Source: Kitasatospora viridis (GTDB lineage Bacteria > Actinomycetota > Actinomycetes > Streptomycetales > Streptomycetaceae). From it: a stretch of DNA of 64,000 bases. Shown here in pieces: positions 44,979 through 53,538 of the stretch (its first letter is position 1; each line of letters begins with the position of its first letter). Made by a program: the position numbers and the translations under genes. The stretch is taken from positions 868,001 to 932,000 of the forward strand of contig NZ_VIWT01000001.1 in NCBI RefSeq assembly GCF_007829815.1, written 5' to 3'. The notes under the pieces are model-generated. The model was given only the letters and a program-made list of their open reading frames with translations. It had not been told where the DNA came from and did not search any database.

Positions 44979-46235
44979 TCATTCGGCGGGTTGCCCGACC
45001 GTTCGCGAAACGGTCAGGGAAGAACGGGAGTTGAGGTGTTCGACGGTGGCCTGGGCCAGCTGCTTGTAGCCCTGCGAGATCTCCGACGCCTGCGCGGCGG
45101 GCAGTTCGCCGCCGCGCGCCGCGGCCTCGGCGATGATCTTCTCCGGCCCCAACTCCCGGTTGCGCAGCACGATCCGGTTGACCGGCTCGCGGCGGATCCG
45201 GTCGTAGCGCCGCAGCGCCGCCACCGGATCGGCGTCCTGGGCGAGGCAGGAGGCCAGCACCCGGGCGTCGACCACCGACTGCGACCCGCCGTTCATGCCC
45301 ATCGGGAACATCGGGTGGGCGGCGTCGCCGAGCAGGGTGACCCGTCCGGAGCTCCAGCTCGGCAGCGGGTCGCGGTCGAGCATCGGGTACTCGAAGATGT
45401 CCGAGGAGCTCTCCAGCAGGGCGGGCAGGTCGATCCACGGCAGGCTCCACTTCGCGAAGCCGGCCCGGGCCTCCGCGATGTCGATCCGGCGGTTGGAGCG
45501 GTCGAGTTCGAGGCCGGCGGTCTCGTGCCGGACCTCCAGCACCCAGTTCATCAGCGCGTTGCCGCCCGGCTCCGGCGGGTCCGCGATCGGGTAGGCGACG
45601 AACTTGTCGCCCGGTTCCCCGCCGGCGACCACCAGCGAGCGGCCCCCGAGCACGTGCGGGAACTCCGCGACGCCGCGCCACATGTGCACGCCGTTCCAGT
45701 TGGACGGGCCCTCGCCCGGGCTGAGTTGGGCCCGCACGGCGGAGTCGATGCCGTCGGCGCCGATCAGCAGCTCGGTGCGCTCCACCGTCACGGTGTCGTG
45801 CTCCCGGTCCAGGAAGTGCACCAGGACCTCGTCGCCGGTCTGCTCGAAGCGCTGGAACGCCATGCCGGTGCGCACCGCGTCGGGGCCGATCCGCCGTCGC
45901 ACGGCCTCCAGCAGCAGCACCTGGAGCAGGCCGCGGTGCACCGAGTACTGCGGCCACCGGTACCCGGCGTGCCGCCCGAGCGCCTCCTCCCAGACCGGTT
46001 CGCCCTGCCGGTCGCAGTAGAGCAGGCGTTCCGGGGCGAGCCCGATCCCCGCCAGCTCGTCGGCCAGCCCGAGCTCCGCGAACTCCCTTACGGCGTGCGG
46101 CAACAGGTTGATCCCGACGCCGACGGCGTTGAGTGCCCGGGCCGACTCCCACACCTCGGGCTCGAACCCGGCGGCGTGCAGACTGAGCGCGGTCGCAAGG
46201 CCTGCGATGCCCCCGCCCACGATGGTGATCCTCAT
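44979..46235 (-). CDS. FAD monooxygenase, PhzS/salicylate-hydroxylase-like
   Basis: A 418-aa class A flavin monooxygenase: MRITIVGGGIAGLATALSLHAAG, then GVGINLLPHAVREFAELGL, the DG motif GADGIDSAVRAQL and LLGDAAHPMFPMGMNGGSQ. The block RLLYCDRQGEPVWEEALGRHAGYRWPQYSVHRG (cited in part) is like PhzS, which oxidatively decarboxylates a phenazine carboxylate. By analogy this enzyme could replace the carboxyl of a dihydroxynaphthoate by hydroxyl, or hydroxylate the ring. ATG overlaps the P450 stop by 4 nt. Confidence 0.88.
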   Translation of the reverse strand: MRITIVGGGIAGLATALSLHAAGFEPEVWESARALNAVGVGINLLPHAVREFAELGLADELAGIGLAPERLLYCDRQGEPVWEEALGRHAGYRWPQYSVHRGLLQVLLLEAVRRRIGPDAVRTGMAFQRFEQTGDEVLVHFLDREHDTVTVERTELLIGADGIDSAVRAQLSPGEGPSNWNGVHMWRGVAEFPHVLGGRSLVVAGGEPGDKFVAYPIADPPEPGGNALMNWVLEVRHETAGLELDRSNRRIDIAEARAGFAKWSLPWIDLPALLESSSDIFEYPMLDRDPLPSWSSGRVTLLGDAAHPMFPMGMNGGSQSVVDARVLASCLAQDADPVAALRRYDRIRREPVNRIVLRNRELGPEKIIAEAAARGGELPAAQASEISQGYKQLAQATVEHLNSRSSLTVSRTVGQPAE

Positions 46236-47566
46236 TGCTCTCCCTCTGCCTTGCGGCGGCGCACGATCACGGGAACCCCTCGCCGGGGCCGCATGGCCAT
46301 GATGCTCACGGGCGTGACCTCGCCGGCCGGCGTCAGCTCGGTGCGCCGCAGCAACTCGACGAGGACGGTCTTCAGTTCGGCGGTGGCGAACGGCGCCCCG
46401 ATGCACCGGTGGCGGCCGCCGCCGAACGGCAGGTAGGTGCTCGGGGTGGCCGGCCGGTGCAGCGGGTGGTCCGGCTGCCAGCGCTCCGGCAGGAAGCGGT
46501 CCGGCTCGGGCCAGACCCCGGCCATCCGGTGCGTCACGTAGGGGCTGATGGCCAGTCGGGCGCCGGGTGCCAACCGCACGCCCTCGAACTCCAGTTCACC
46601 AGCCGTCACCCGGGGCAGCACCACCACCGGCGGGTGCAGCCGCAGGGCCTCCTGCACCACGCCGTCGACGTAGTCGAGCTTGTCCAGCGCGTCCACGCTG
46701 TTCTCGTCCGTGCCCAGCACGTCGCGGACCTCCACGCGGGCCCGTTCCCACACCCCGGGGGTACTGAGGGCCGAGTGGACCACCCAGGCCATGGCGGCGC
46801 TGGTGGTCTCGTACCCGGCCACCATCAGGCTGATCACCTGGTCCTGGATCTCGGAGTCGTCGAGCGGGCAGGTGCCTTCGGCGGCCGGCTCCAGCAGGGC
46901 GGTCAGCCCGTCGCGGCCCTCGACGGCGTGCCGCCGCCGGTGGTCGATCTCGCCCTGCACCCGCTCGGCGACCCAGCGGCGGGCCCGCTTGGCCCGGGCG
47001 GTGATCGGGTTGGGGATGCCGGTGAGGAAGAGCTGGAGCCCGAGCGGGAGGTCGGTGGCGTCGAGCGCGGTCTGCAGCCGGGCGCCGATGGCGTCGTTCT
47101 GCGCGGCCAGCCGGGAGCCGTAGAGGGTCTCGATGGTGTTGCGGCGGATCAGCGAGCGCAGTTCGCGGTAGAGGTCGATCCGCGTCCCCGGCGTCCACCG
47201 GCCGATCGTCGCGACGGTGTTGGCCGCCATCAGCTCCACGTAGCCGTCGATCCGCCGGCGGTGGAAGGCCGGGAGCACCAGGTGGCGCCGCCTGCGGTGT
47301 TCCTCGCCGTCGGTCACCAGCAGCGCGGTCTGCCCCAGGACCGGGAGCATCACCTCGAACGACTCGCGCCAGGAGAAGAGTTCGGGGTTGGCGAAGACGA
47401 AGGAGTTGGCCTGCGGTCCGAAGAAGAAGGTGCTGCGCTGCGAGCCGTAGCCCACGCCGACCACCGGTCCGTGCTTGCGCAGCGCGTCGAGCATGCCGGT
47501 GAACGGGTCCGCGGCGAACCTGGCCACCTCGCCCGGGGAGAGCCTGGGCACGGTCCGGGCCGTCAT
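46232..47566 (-). CDS. Cytochrome P450
   Basis: A complete 444-aa cytochrome P450. I-helix oxygen-activation motif VAGYETTSAAM, ExxR in QEALRLHPPVVVLPR, and heme-binding FGGGRHRCIGAPFA with the axial Cys. The N-terminal half is of the CYP-family type that oxidises terpenes and fatty acids (RRRHLVLPAFHRRRIDGY). It sits between the flavin hydroxylase and the polyprenyl synthase with 4-nt overlaps at both ends, so it probably oxidises the cyclised terpenoid part. Confidence 0.95.
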   Translation of the reverse strand: MTARTVPRLSPGEVARFAADPFTGMLDALRKHGPVVGVGYGSQRSTFFFGPQANSFVFANPELFSWRESFEVMLPVLGQTALLVTDGEEHRRRRHLVLPAFHRRRIDGYVELMAANTVATIGRWTPGTRIDLYRELRSLIRRNTIETLYGSRLAAQNDAIGARLQTALDATDLPLGLQLFLTGIPNPITARAKRARRWVAERVQGEIDHRRRHAVEGRDGLTALLEPAAEGTCPLDDSEIQDQVISLMVAGYETTSAAMAWVVHSALSTPGVWERARVEVRDVLGTDENSVDALDKLDYVDGVVQEALRLHPPVVVLPRVTAGELEFEGVRLAPGARLAISPYVTHRMAGVWPEPDRFLPERWQPDHPLHRPATPSTYLPFGGGRHRCIGAPFATAELKTVLVELLRRTELTPAGEVTPVSIMAMRPRRGVPVIVRRRKAEGEQ

Positions 47567-48612
47567 GTTCCCTCCGTCCGGCGGCCGTTGGCCCCGGCGG
47601 CGGCGCCGACGAAGTCCGCGAGTTCGGGGAGCAGACCGCCGAGCGCCCCGCGCAGCGCCGTCACACCGCCGCGGGCCGCGTCGCCGAGGCCGTCGAGGTG
47701 CCCGAAGGCGGTTCGCAGGTGTTCGTCGGCGGCCTCGGCGGCGCGGGCGACGGCTCCGCTGCGGCGCAGCACCTCGGCCACCTCGGCGGCCGCGTCCTCG
47801 CTCAACTCGGGTCCCAGCAGGGGCCGCAGGGCATCACCGGCGGATTCCAGCCCGTACAGCACGGGCAGCGTGTACACGCCGTTCCACAGGTCCCGCCCCT
47901 TGCCGGGCTCGCCGGCCTCGGCGGGCCCGTGCAGGTCGCCGAGGTCGTTCCAGATCTGGAAGGCCAGGCCCAGGTGGTGGCCGAAGGCGGCGATCGCCGT
48001 GCGTTGGCGTTCGTCGGCGCCGGCCGCGATCGCGCCGAGCAGCGCGCTGTAGGAGGTGAGGGCCGCGGTCTTCCCGGCGATCGCCGCCAGGTAGCTGTGC
48101 ACCGAGCGGTCGGTCCGCCCGGCCTCGCGCAGTTCGGTCAGCTGACCGAGGCAGATCCGCTGCGCGCACCGGACCCCCGCCGCGGCGGCCTCGGGCCCGA
48201 GCGAGGCGGCCAGCCCCAGCGCGGTGCTGAGCAGGTAGTCGCCCAGGACCAGCGCCGTGCTGTCGCCGTAGCGCGCGTTGACGGTGGGCCGGCCGCGCCG
48301 CACCACGGCCTGGTCGCACAGGTCGTCGTGGTAGAGCGTCGCGGTGTGCAGCAGTTCGACGGCCGCGCCGGCGGTGACGACCTGTTCGGCGGCCGGTGCG
48401 TCGCCCCCGACCAGGTAGGCGGCGGTCAGTGCGAGAGCGGGCCGGAGGAACTTCCCGGGGCGCCGCAGCAGGTGTTGCAGCGCCTCCTCGAAGTCCGCGT
48501 CATCCAGCGTCAGCTCCTTGATCACTCGGTCATGGACCCGCGACAGGTCGCCGAGGAGTTGCGGGAACTCCTGGCTCGGACCGGTCGGACCCGTCGGCCC
48601 CGTAGGCGCCAT
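47563..48612 (-). CDS. Polyprenyl diphosphate synthase (trans-type)
   Basis: A 349-aa trans-isoprenyl diphosphate synthase. First aspartate-rich motif DDLCD (Asp96, 97, 100) in LYHDDLCDQAVVRRGRPTV; second motif is NDLGD at residues 222-226, with Asn replacing the first Asp of the usual DDxxD. KFLRPAL holds the Lys/Arg for IPP binding. It makes the allylic diphosphate for the adjacent prenyltransferase; chain length is not certain, but the sequence is of the medium- to long-chain bacterial type. Starts 1 nt after the prenyltransferase stop. Confidence 0.92.
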   Translation of the reverse strand: MAPTGPTGPTGPSQEFPQLLGDLSRVHDRVIKELTLDDADFEEALQHLLRRPGKFLRPALALTAAYLVGGDAPAAEQVVTAGAAVELLHTATLYHDDLCDQAVVRRGRPTVNARYGDSTALVLGDYLLSTALGLAASLGPEAAAAGVRCAQRICLGQLTELREAGRTDRSVHSYLAAIAGKTAALTSYSALLGAIAAGADERQRTAIAAFGHHLGLAFQIWNDLGDLHGPAEAGEPGKGRDLWNGVYTLPVLYGLESAGDALRPLLGPELSEDAAAEVAEVLRRSGAVARAAEAADEHLRTAFGHLDGLGDAARGGVTALRGALGGLLPELADFVGAAAGANGRRTEGT

Positions 48613-48613
48613 C

Positions 48614-49522
48614 TCAGAGCCACGCTCCTATCGAGAAGAGCACGAAGTCGGCGATCATCAGGTAGTACAGCCAGGCCCAGGAGATCAGCGACGGGCCGAT
48701 CCGGGACCGGGAGAACGACCACACCAGCGCGCCGGCCCAGGGCAGGGTGAGCAGCGGGAGCAGCATCGCCGGCGAGTCGAAGCGCCACACCAGCAGTCCG
48801 TCGACGGCGTAGAACCCGGCCAGGCAGCCGGCGTAGAGGATCTTCGTGGTCGCCGCGCTCACCACGTGCGGCAGGGTCGTCTTGCCGGCCGCGCGGTCCT
48901 TCTCGACGTCCCGGGCGTTGTTGTGCAGCATCAGGGCGGCAAACAGGAACCCGGGGCCCAGCGAGGCGAGCACCAGGTCCGCGCTGATCCGCCCGGCGTT
49001 CAGCCAGGTGAGGATCAGGGTGACGCCGGTGCCCGTGACCACGAAGTCGAGCAACTCGCCCATGGCGCGGTGCCCGAGCGGCCGCGGCCCGCCGGCGTAG
49101 CCGAAGTACCCGAGGTAGCAGAGCGCGATCGCGGGCAGCAGCCACAGGTTGGTGGCGGCGGCCAGCACGGCCAGCCCGACCCAGGCGAGCGCGAAGCACC
49201 CCAGGCCGGCCAGCCGCAGCCGGCGCATGTCCAGGCCCTGGGCGAGCGCGCTCTCCGGCCGCACCCCGTCCGGCCGGTCCAGGCCCCGGACGTAGTCCTC
49301 GTAGTCGTTGACGTAGCGTCGGCCGATGCAGTCCGGCACGAGCACCAGCAGGGTGAGCAGCACGCGCCAGTCGGTCAGCGGGTGGACGTGGCGGGCCGCC
49401 GCCACCGCGTACAGGCCCTGGAGCACGATCACCAGCACCAGCGGCGGCCCGGCCGCGACGACCCACGCCCGCAGTCCCGCCCGCTGGTGCCCGGGCGCGG
49501 CCGCGGGCGAGGCCGCCGTCAC
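48614..49522 (-). CDS. MenA-like UbiA-family aromatic prenyltransferase
   Basis: A 302-aa integral membrane prenyltransferase with about nine spans. The two Asp-rich motifs are MenA-like: NDYEDYVRGLD (residues 72-82) and NNARDVEKDRAAGKTTLP. MenA attaches a polyprenyl chain to 1,4-dihydroxy-2-naphthoate, so with the neighbouring mqn genes the acceptor here is probably a dihydroxynaphthoate or its derivative. The GTG at 49522 overlaps the methyltransferase stop (GTGA); a long upstream extension in this frame is antisense-like noise over the cyclase gene. Confidence 0.92.
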   Translation of the reverse strand: MTAASPAAAPGHQRAGLRAWVVAAGPPLVLVIVLQGLYAVAAARHVHPLTDWRVLLTLLVLVPDCIGRRYVNDYEDYVRGLDRPDGVRPESALAQGLDMRRLRLAGLGCFALAWVGLAVLAAATNLWLLPAIALCYLGYFGYAGGPRPLGHRAMGELLDFVVTGTGVTLILTWLNAGRISADLVLASLGPGFLFAALMLHNNARDVEKDRAAGKTTLPHVVSAATTKILYAGCLAGFYAVDGLLVWRFDSPAMLLPLLTLPWAGALVWSFSRSRIGPSLISWAWLYYLMIADFVLFSIGAWL

Positions 49523-50259
49523 CTCCCGTTCCCCGACGGGGCCGCGGTCTTGGTGCCGATCGCCTGGAACATCACGTTGGTCGACTTGGTGGGGAACATC
49601 GGCACCGTCGTGCGCAGCTTGAAGAACCACGGGATCAGGGCCTTCGCCTCGGGCCACAGTCCGTACATCCGCAGCGGCACGCCGCCCTGCCGGGCGGTGC
49701 GGGCCAGCCGCTCCCGGTTGACGAACAGCCGGTGGTCGTGGCACCCCTTGGGCGCCATGCCGGGCAGCGGGAGGTTCTCGGTGAGCGTCACGATCAGGAT
49801 CCGGGCGAGGAAGGTGTCCGCGATCGTGTCGAGCAGCAGGGTGCCGCCGGGCCGCAGCACGCGGCAGCACTCGGCGACCACGGCGTAGGGGTCCGGCACG
49901 TGCTCCAGGCACTGGCCGGCGACGACGACGTCCACGCTCTCGTCCTCGAACGGGAGCTTGGCCACGTCGGCCAGGATCGTCTCGTCCACGCCGTGCGCCT
50001 GGGCGACCTCCAGCGAGCGCTCCGACTGGTCGACGCCGACGTGCTTGTACCCCTTGCCCGCGATGTGCGGGTGCAGCAGACCGCCGCCGCAGGCGACGTC
50101 GACGAGGGTCGCGCCGGGCCGGTCGGCCTGCGGGATGAGCTGGCCGCGCTTCGCCGCGATCCATCCGAGTGCGGCGAAGGGACCGCGCGGGTCCCACCAC
50201 TGGTCGGCGAGCGAGTCGTACTGGGTGAGGTCGTTGGCGGGAACTCTGGGCTTCTTCAC
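49519..50259 (-). CDS. UbiG-like SAM methyltransferase
   Basis: A 246-aa class I methyltransferase with SAM loop LVDVACGGGLLHPHI and the UbiG-type start YDSLADQWWDPRGPFAALGWIAAKR (cited in part), followed by GQCLEHVPDPYAVV. UbiG-type enzymes O-methylate polyprenylated catechols; here a prenyl-naphthol is the likely substrate. It lies 15 nt after the cyclase gene and overlaps the prenyltransferase gene by 4 nt. Confidence 0.9.
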   Translation of the reverse strand: MKKPRVPANDLTQYDSLADQWWDPRGPFAALGWIAAKRGQLIPQADRPGATLVDVACGGGLLHPHIAGKGYKHVGVDQSERSLEVAQAHGVDETILADVAKLPFEDESVDVVVAGQCLEHVPDPYAVVAECCRVLRPGGTLLLDTIADTFLARILIVTLTENLPLPGMAPKGCHDHRLFVNRERLARTARQGGVPLRMYGLWPEAKALIPWFFKLRTTVPMFPTKSTNVMFQAIGTKTAAPSGNGR

Positions 50260-50274
50260 GGGCCTCCGTTCGGG

Positions 50275-52134
50275 CTAACGCTGATAACGGCCGAGTGCCA
50301 TGACCGGGAACAGGTGCCGGTACATGGGGTAGCTCATGTAGAACTGGCCGGGCAGGACGGTGCCGGTGAAGGCCTCCTCGTCCCAACCGCCTTCGTCGTT
50401 CTGGGTTTCCACCAGGTGGGCCAGGCCGCGCCGGACCCGCGCGTCGTCGGCGGGCACGCCCGCCGAGTGGAGCGCGAGCAGGGCCCAGGAGCTCTGACTG
50501 GGCGTCGACTCGCCGCGCCCGCGCCAGGCCGGGTCCAGGTAGGAGTTGAGGTCCTCCCCCCAACCGCCGTCCGGGTTCTGATGCTCCATCAGCCAACTGA
50601 CGGCGCGGCGGATCGGGCGGCTGCCGGGCGAGACGCCGGCCCGCAGCAGCGCGGGGACGGCCGCGCCGGTGCCGTAGAGGTGGTTGGCGCCCCACCGGCC
50701 GAACCAGGACCCGTCCGGCTGCTGCGCCTTGACCAGCCAGCGCACGGCCGCCCGGGAGCGCGGGTCCTTCGCCAGGCCCTGGCCGGCCACGCTCTCCAGG
50801 GCGTGCGCGGTGATGTCCGGGCAGGGCCGGTCGGTCAGTTCGGTGAAGTCGAGGCTGGAGAGCTTCGACGCCGACCAGGAGTCGTTGTCCGCGTCGTAGG
50901 CCGCCCAGCCGCCGTCGCCGGACTGCATGGCCAGCAGCCAGGACAGGCCGCGCGCGGAGGCGCCGCGCAGCCGCGCCGCCTCGCCCGGATCGGCCGGGGC
51001 CACCCGGGAGAGCGCCTCGATGACCAGGGCGGTGTCGTCGCAGTCGGGGAAGGACTGTTCGACGAACCCCACCGACCAGCCGCCGGCGGCCCGGCCGGGC
51101 CGGGCCACGCTCCAGTCGCCCTGCACCGTGACCTCCTGGCCCAGCAGCCAGCGGGCGGCCCGGAGCATCGCCGGGTGGTCGCCGCCGACTCCGGCGTCGG
51201 ACAGCGCGCAGACGCTGAGCGCGGTGTCCCAGACCGGTGTGGGCATGCAGTTCATCCGGCGGGTCGGGCCGTCCGCGCTCTCGCCCCACACCGCGACGCC
51301 GTCGAGCCCGCGCAACCCGGCCCGCACCGCCGGGTGTTCGGGTCCGAGCCCGGCCGCGTACAGGCCGAGCAGGCAGAAGGCCGAGGCCACGCTGCAGGCC
51401 AGCCAGGCCCCGTCCGCCTCCTGGCGGTCGGTGATCCACTGGACGGCGCGGCGCACGGCCAGCCGGCGCGGCGGCGCCCAGGCGTTGTCGTTGTACCAGC
51501 GGACGGCGCGGTCCACCGTGCGCAGCACGGGCCCGCCGGCGGCCGGCCCGGGACGCTCGGTCCACAGTTCGTCCAGCCGGAAGCCCGGGTCGACGCGCGG
51601 CCGCGTCTGGTGCACGAGCCCGAGCGGCACCATCGTCAATCGGGCCCAGGTCGAGAATCGGTAGAGCGAGAGCGGCACCCGGCGCGGCAGCAGGATGACT
51701 TCCGGCAGGATGGTCGGAATGTTGTCCCAACTCCCCTGGGAGAAAAGACACATCCAGATCTGTGCTTCCAACCTGCACTGCGCGGCGCCGCCTTGTGACC
51801 GGACGAATCGCGCGGCCGCGGCCATGTGCGCCGCTTCCGGCCGTTCACCGGCCAGCCTGAGCGCGAGATAGGCCTCGACCGTGGTCGACAGGTCACCGGA
51901 ACTTCCGGGATACAGCCCCCAAGAACCATCGGGGAGTTGTTGGGATCTGATCCAGCGGGCGGTCGCCCGGAAGACCCGTTCGTCACGCACTCCGAGGAGT
52001 TCGCGAATGAACAGGTCGACCGCGTCGACCATCACATTCGCATCGGGACAACGGGACCACCAGCCATCGGGCTCCTGGATGGACAACAGGTGCTCGACCC
52101 CGCCGGAAATGGCAGCTTTGACGTCAATGCTCAC
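50275..52134 (-). CDS. Squalene-hopene-cyclase-family class II terpene cyclase
   Basis: A 619-aa class II cyclase of the SHC/OSC alpha-alpha barrel family. It carries the proton-donating motif D364-C365-D366-D367-T in FPDCDDTALV and numerous QW-type repeats (DGWWSRCP, DGSWGLY, DGGWAAYDADN, DGGWGEDLNSY, EGGWDEEAF). Length fits the family (about 630). It would protonate a polyprenyl chain and fold it into fused rings; with prenyltransferase and polyprenyl synthase next door, the substrate is probably the prenylated naphthoate. GTG start at 52134; first gene of the leftward run. Confidence 0.93.
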   Translation of the reverse strand: MSIDVKAAISGGVEHLLSIQEPDGWWSRCPDANVMVDAVDLFIRELLGVRDERVFRATARWIRSQQLPDGSWGLYPGSSGDLSTTVEAYLALRLAGERPEAAHMAAAARFVRSQGGAAQCRLEAQIWMCLFSQGSWDNIPTILPEVILLPRRVPLSLYRFSTWARLTMVPLGLVHQTRPRVDPGFRLDELWTERPGPAAGGPVLRTVDRAVRWYNDNAWAPPRRLAVRRAVQWITDRQEADGAWLACSVASAFCLLGLYAAGLGPEHPAVRAGLRGLDGVAVWGESADGPTRRMNCMPTPVWDTALSVCALSDAGVGGDHPAMLRAARWLLGQEVTVQGDWSVARPGRAAGGWSVGFVEQSFPDCDDTALVIEALSRVAPADPGEAARLRGASARGLSWLLAMQSGDGGWAAYDADNDSWSASKLSSLDFTELTDRPCPDITAHALESVAGQGLAKDPRSRAAVRWLVKAQQPDGSWFGRWGANHLYGTGAAVPALLRAGVSPGSRPIRRAVSWLMEHQNPDGGWGEDLNSYLDPAWRGRGESTPSQSSWALLALHSAGVPADDARVRRGLAHLVETQNDEGGWDEEAFTGTVLPGQFYMSYPMYRHLFPVMALGRYQR

Positions 52135-52183
52135 AGAGGTAACCCTCGGTAGCTGAATGTCGGAGCAGAATTGAAAGGGGACA

Positions 52184-52213
52184 TGACACCCTCTAGCCCC
52201 CGGTCGGTACTAT
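52184..52213 (+). promoter_or_regulatory. Candidate promoter for a leaderless flavin monooxygenase transcript
   Basis: TGACAC (52184-52189) and TACTAT (52208-52213) are spaced 18 nt, and the GTG at 52222 lies 8 nt past the -10-like box with no ribosome site, as for a leaderless mRNA. Judged by eye. Confidence 0.4.
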
Positions 52214-52221
52214 AGGGCCTC

Positions 52222-53439
52222 GTGACAGCCGCGGCCAGAGCGACTGCGAAGGCGATCGACGGGGGATCACTTTACGTGCGAGTACTAGTAGTTGGTGCCG
52301 GAATCGGCGGATTGGCGACGGTCCGCGGCCTGCTCGCCGCAGGCCACGAAGCGACCGCTTACGAACAGGCTCCCGAGCCGCGCACAACCGGAGCGGCGGT
52401 TACCGTATGGAGTGGCGGCGTCGGCATCCTCCAGGAACTCGGAGTGCGGACCGACGGCCTCGGCGCGCGGATCGACCACCTGGAGAACCGCACCCACACC
52501 GGCGAGCGCCTCTACTCCATCGACGTCTCCTTCGCGGCCCGCCGGCTCGGGCACACCAGCCTCACCAGCCCGCGCCGCCTCCTGCTGGCCCGGCTCGCCG
52601 AGGGCCTGCCGGACGGGGCGCTGGTCTACGGCCGGCGGTTCGTCCGCGCCGTCGAGCACGACAAGGGCGTCACCGCCCACTTCGCCGACGGCAGCACCGC
52701 CGAGGGCGACGTGCTCGTCGGGGCCGACGGCCATCACTCGGCGGTACGAAGGCAGTTGTGGGGCCACGACGCGGCCCGGCCGGCCGGCTGGGCCACCTGG
52801 CAGGGCCTCGCGCAGGGCCGCGAGCGGATCACCGGCGCGCACCACGGACTCATGATCAACGGCCGGACCGGCTTCTGCGGCCTGCTGCCGGCCGGGCCCG
52901 ACACGCTCCAGTGGTGGTTCAGCTTCCCCTGGAGCCCAGGCGACGAGGGCCCCTACCTCCCGCAGCTGCGCGCCCGGTTCGCGCACTGGGCCGCGCCGGT
53001 GCCCGCCGTGCTCGACGGACTCACCGAGTCGGACATCGAGATGTTCCCGCACCACACCCACCGCGTGCCGCGGACCTGGGGCACCGGGCGCTCGACACTG
53101 CTGGGCGACGCCGCCCACACCATGCCGCCGATCGTCGCCCAGGGCGCCAACCAGGCGCTGGAGGACGCCTGGACGCTGGTGCGGCTGCTGGTCACCCGGC
53201 GCGGCGACCCGGCCGCCGTCCTGCGCCACTACGAGCGCATCCGGTCCCGCCGGGTGGCCCCGATCTCGCGCCTCGCGGCCACCGAGTACACCTACCGCTA
53301 CCGCCCGCCGCGCTACGACCGCCTGGTCCCGAGCGCCCTGGCGACCCGGGCCTACGCCCTCTGGATCCACCGCACCAGCAACTACCTGCGCGCCCGCCCC
53401 CGCAGCGGCCGGCCCGCGGCGCGCGCACTGGCGGGCTGA
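52222..53439 (+). CDS. FAD-dependent monooxygenase (group A)
   Basis: A 405-aa (from GTG 52222) flavin monooxygenase: LVVGAGIGGLATVRGLLAAG, DG motif GADGHHSAVRRQL, and LLGDAAHTMPPIVAQGANQALEDA. An alternative GTG at 52276 with GGGGGA 9 nt upstream would give 387 aa beginning right at the FAD strand; the leaderless reading of 52222 is favoured by the promoter position. It is divergent from the cyclase gene. It could epoxidise the polyprenyl chain before cyclisation, in the manner of squalene epoxidase, or hydroxylate the naphthol. Confidence 0.88.
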   Translation: MTAAARATAKAIDGGSLYVRVLVVGAGIGGLATVRGLLAAGHEATAYEQAPEPRTTGAAVTVWSGGVGILQELGVRTDGLGARIDHLENRTHTGERLYSIDVSFAARRLGHTSLTSPRRLLLARLAEGLPDGALVYGRRFVRAVEHDKGVTAHFADGSTAEGDVLVGADGHHSAVRRQLWGHDAARPAGWATWQGLAQGRERITGAHHGLMINGRTGFCGLLPAGPDTLQWWFSFPWSPGDEGPYLPQLRARFAHWAAPVPAVLDGLTESDIEMFPHHTHRVPRTWGTGRSTLLGDAAHTMPPIVAQGANQALEDAWTLVRLLVTRRGDPAAVLRHYERIRSRRVAPISRLAATEYTYRYRPPRYDRLVPSALATRAYALWIHRTSNYLRARPRSGRPAARALAG

Positions 53440-53457
53440 CCACCGCACCGCGCGAAC

Positions 53458-53495
53458 GACCGTGGCGGCACCCGATCCCGAGTGCCGCCACGGTC
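53458..53495. terminator. Perfect 14-bp hairpin between convergent genes
   Basis: GACCGTGGCGGCAC (53458-53471) and its exact complement at 53482-53495 enclose a 10-nt loop, between the flavin monooxygenase and the convergent MFS gene. It probably terminates both. Confidence 0.85.
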
Positions 53496-53538
53496 AACTG
53501 TATTGATGTGCAAGAAGGTTACTGGCTGAGCACCGGAC

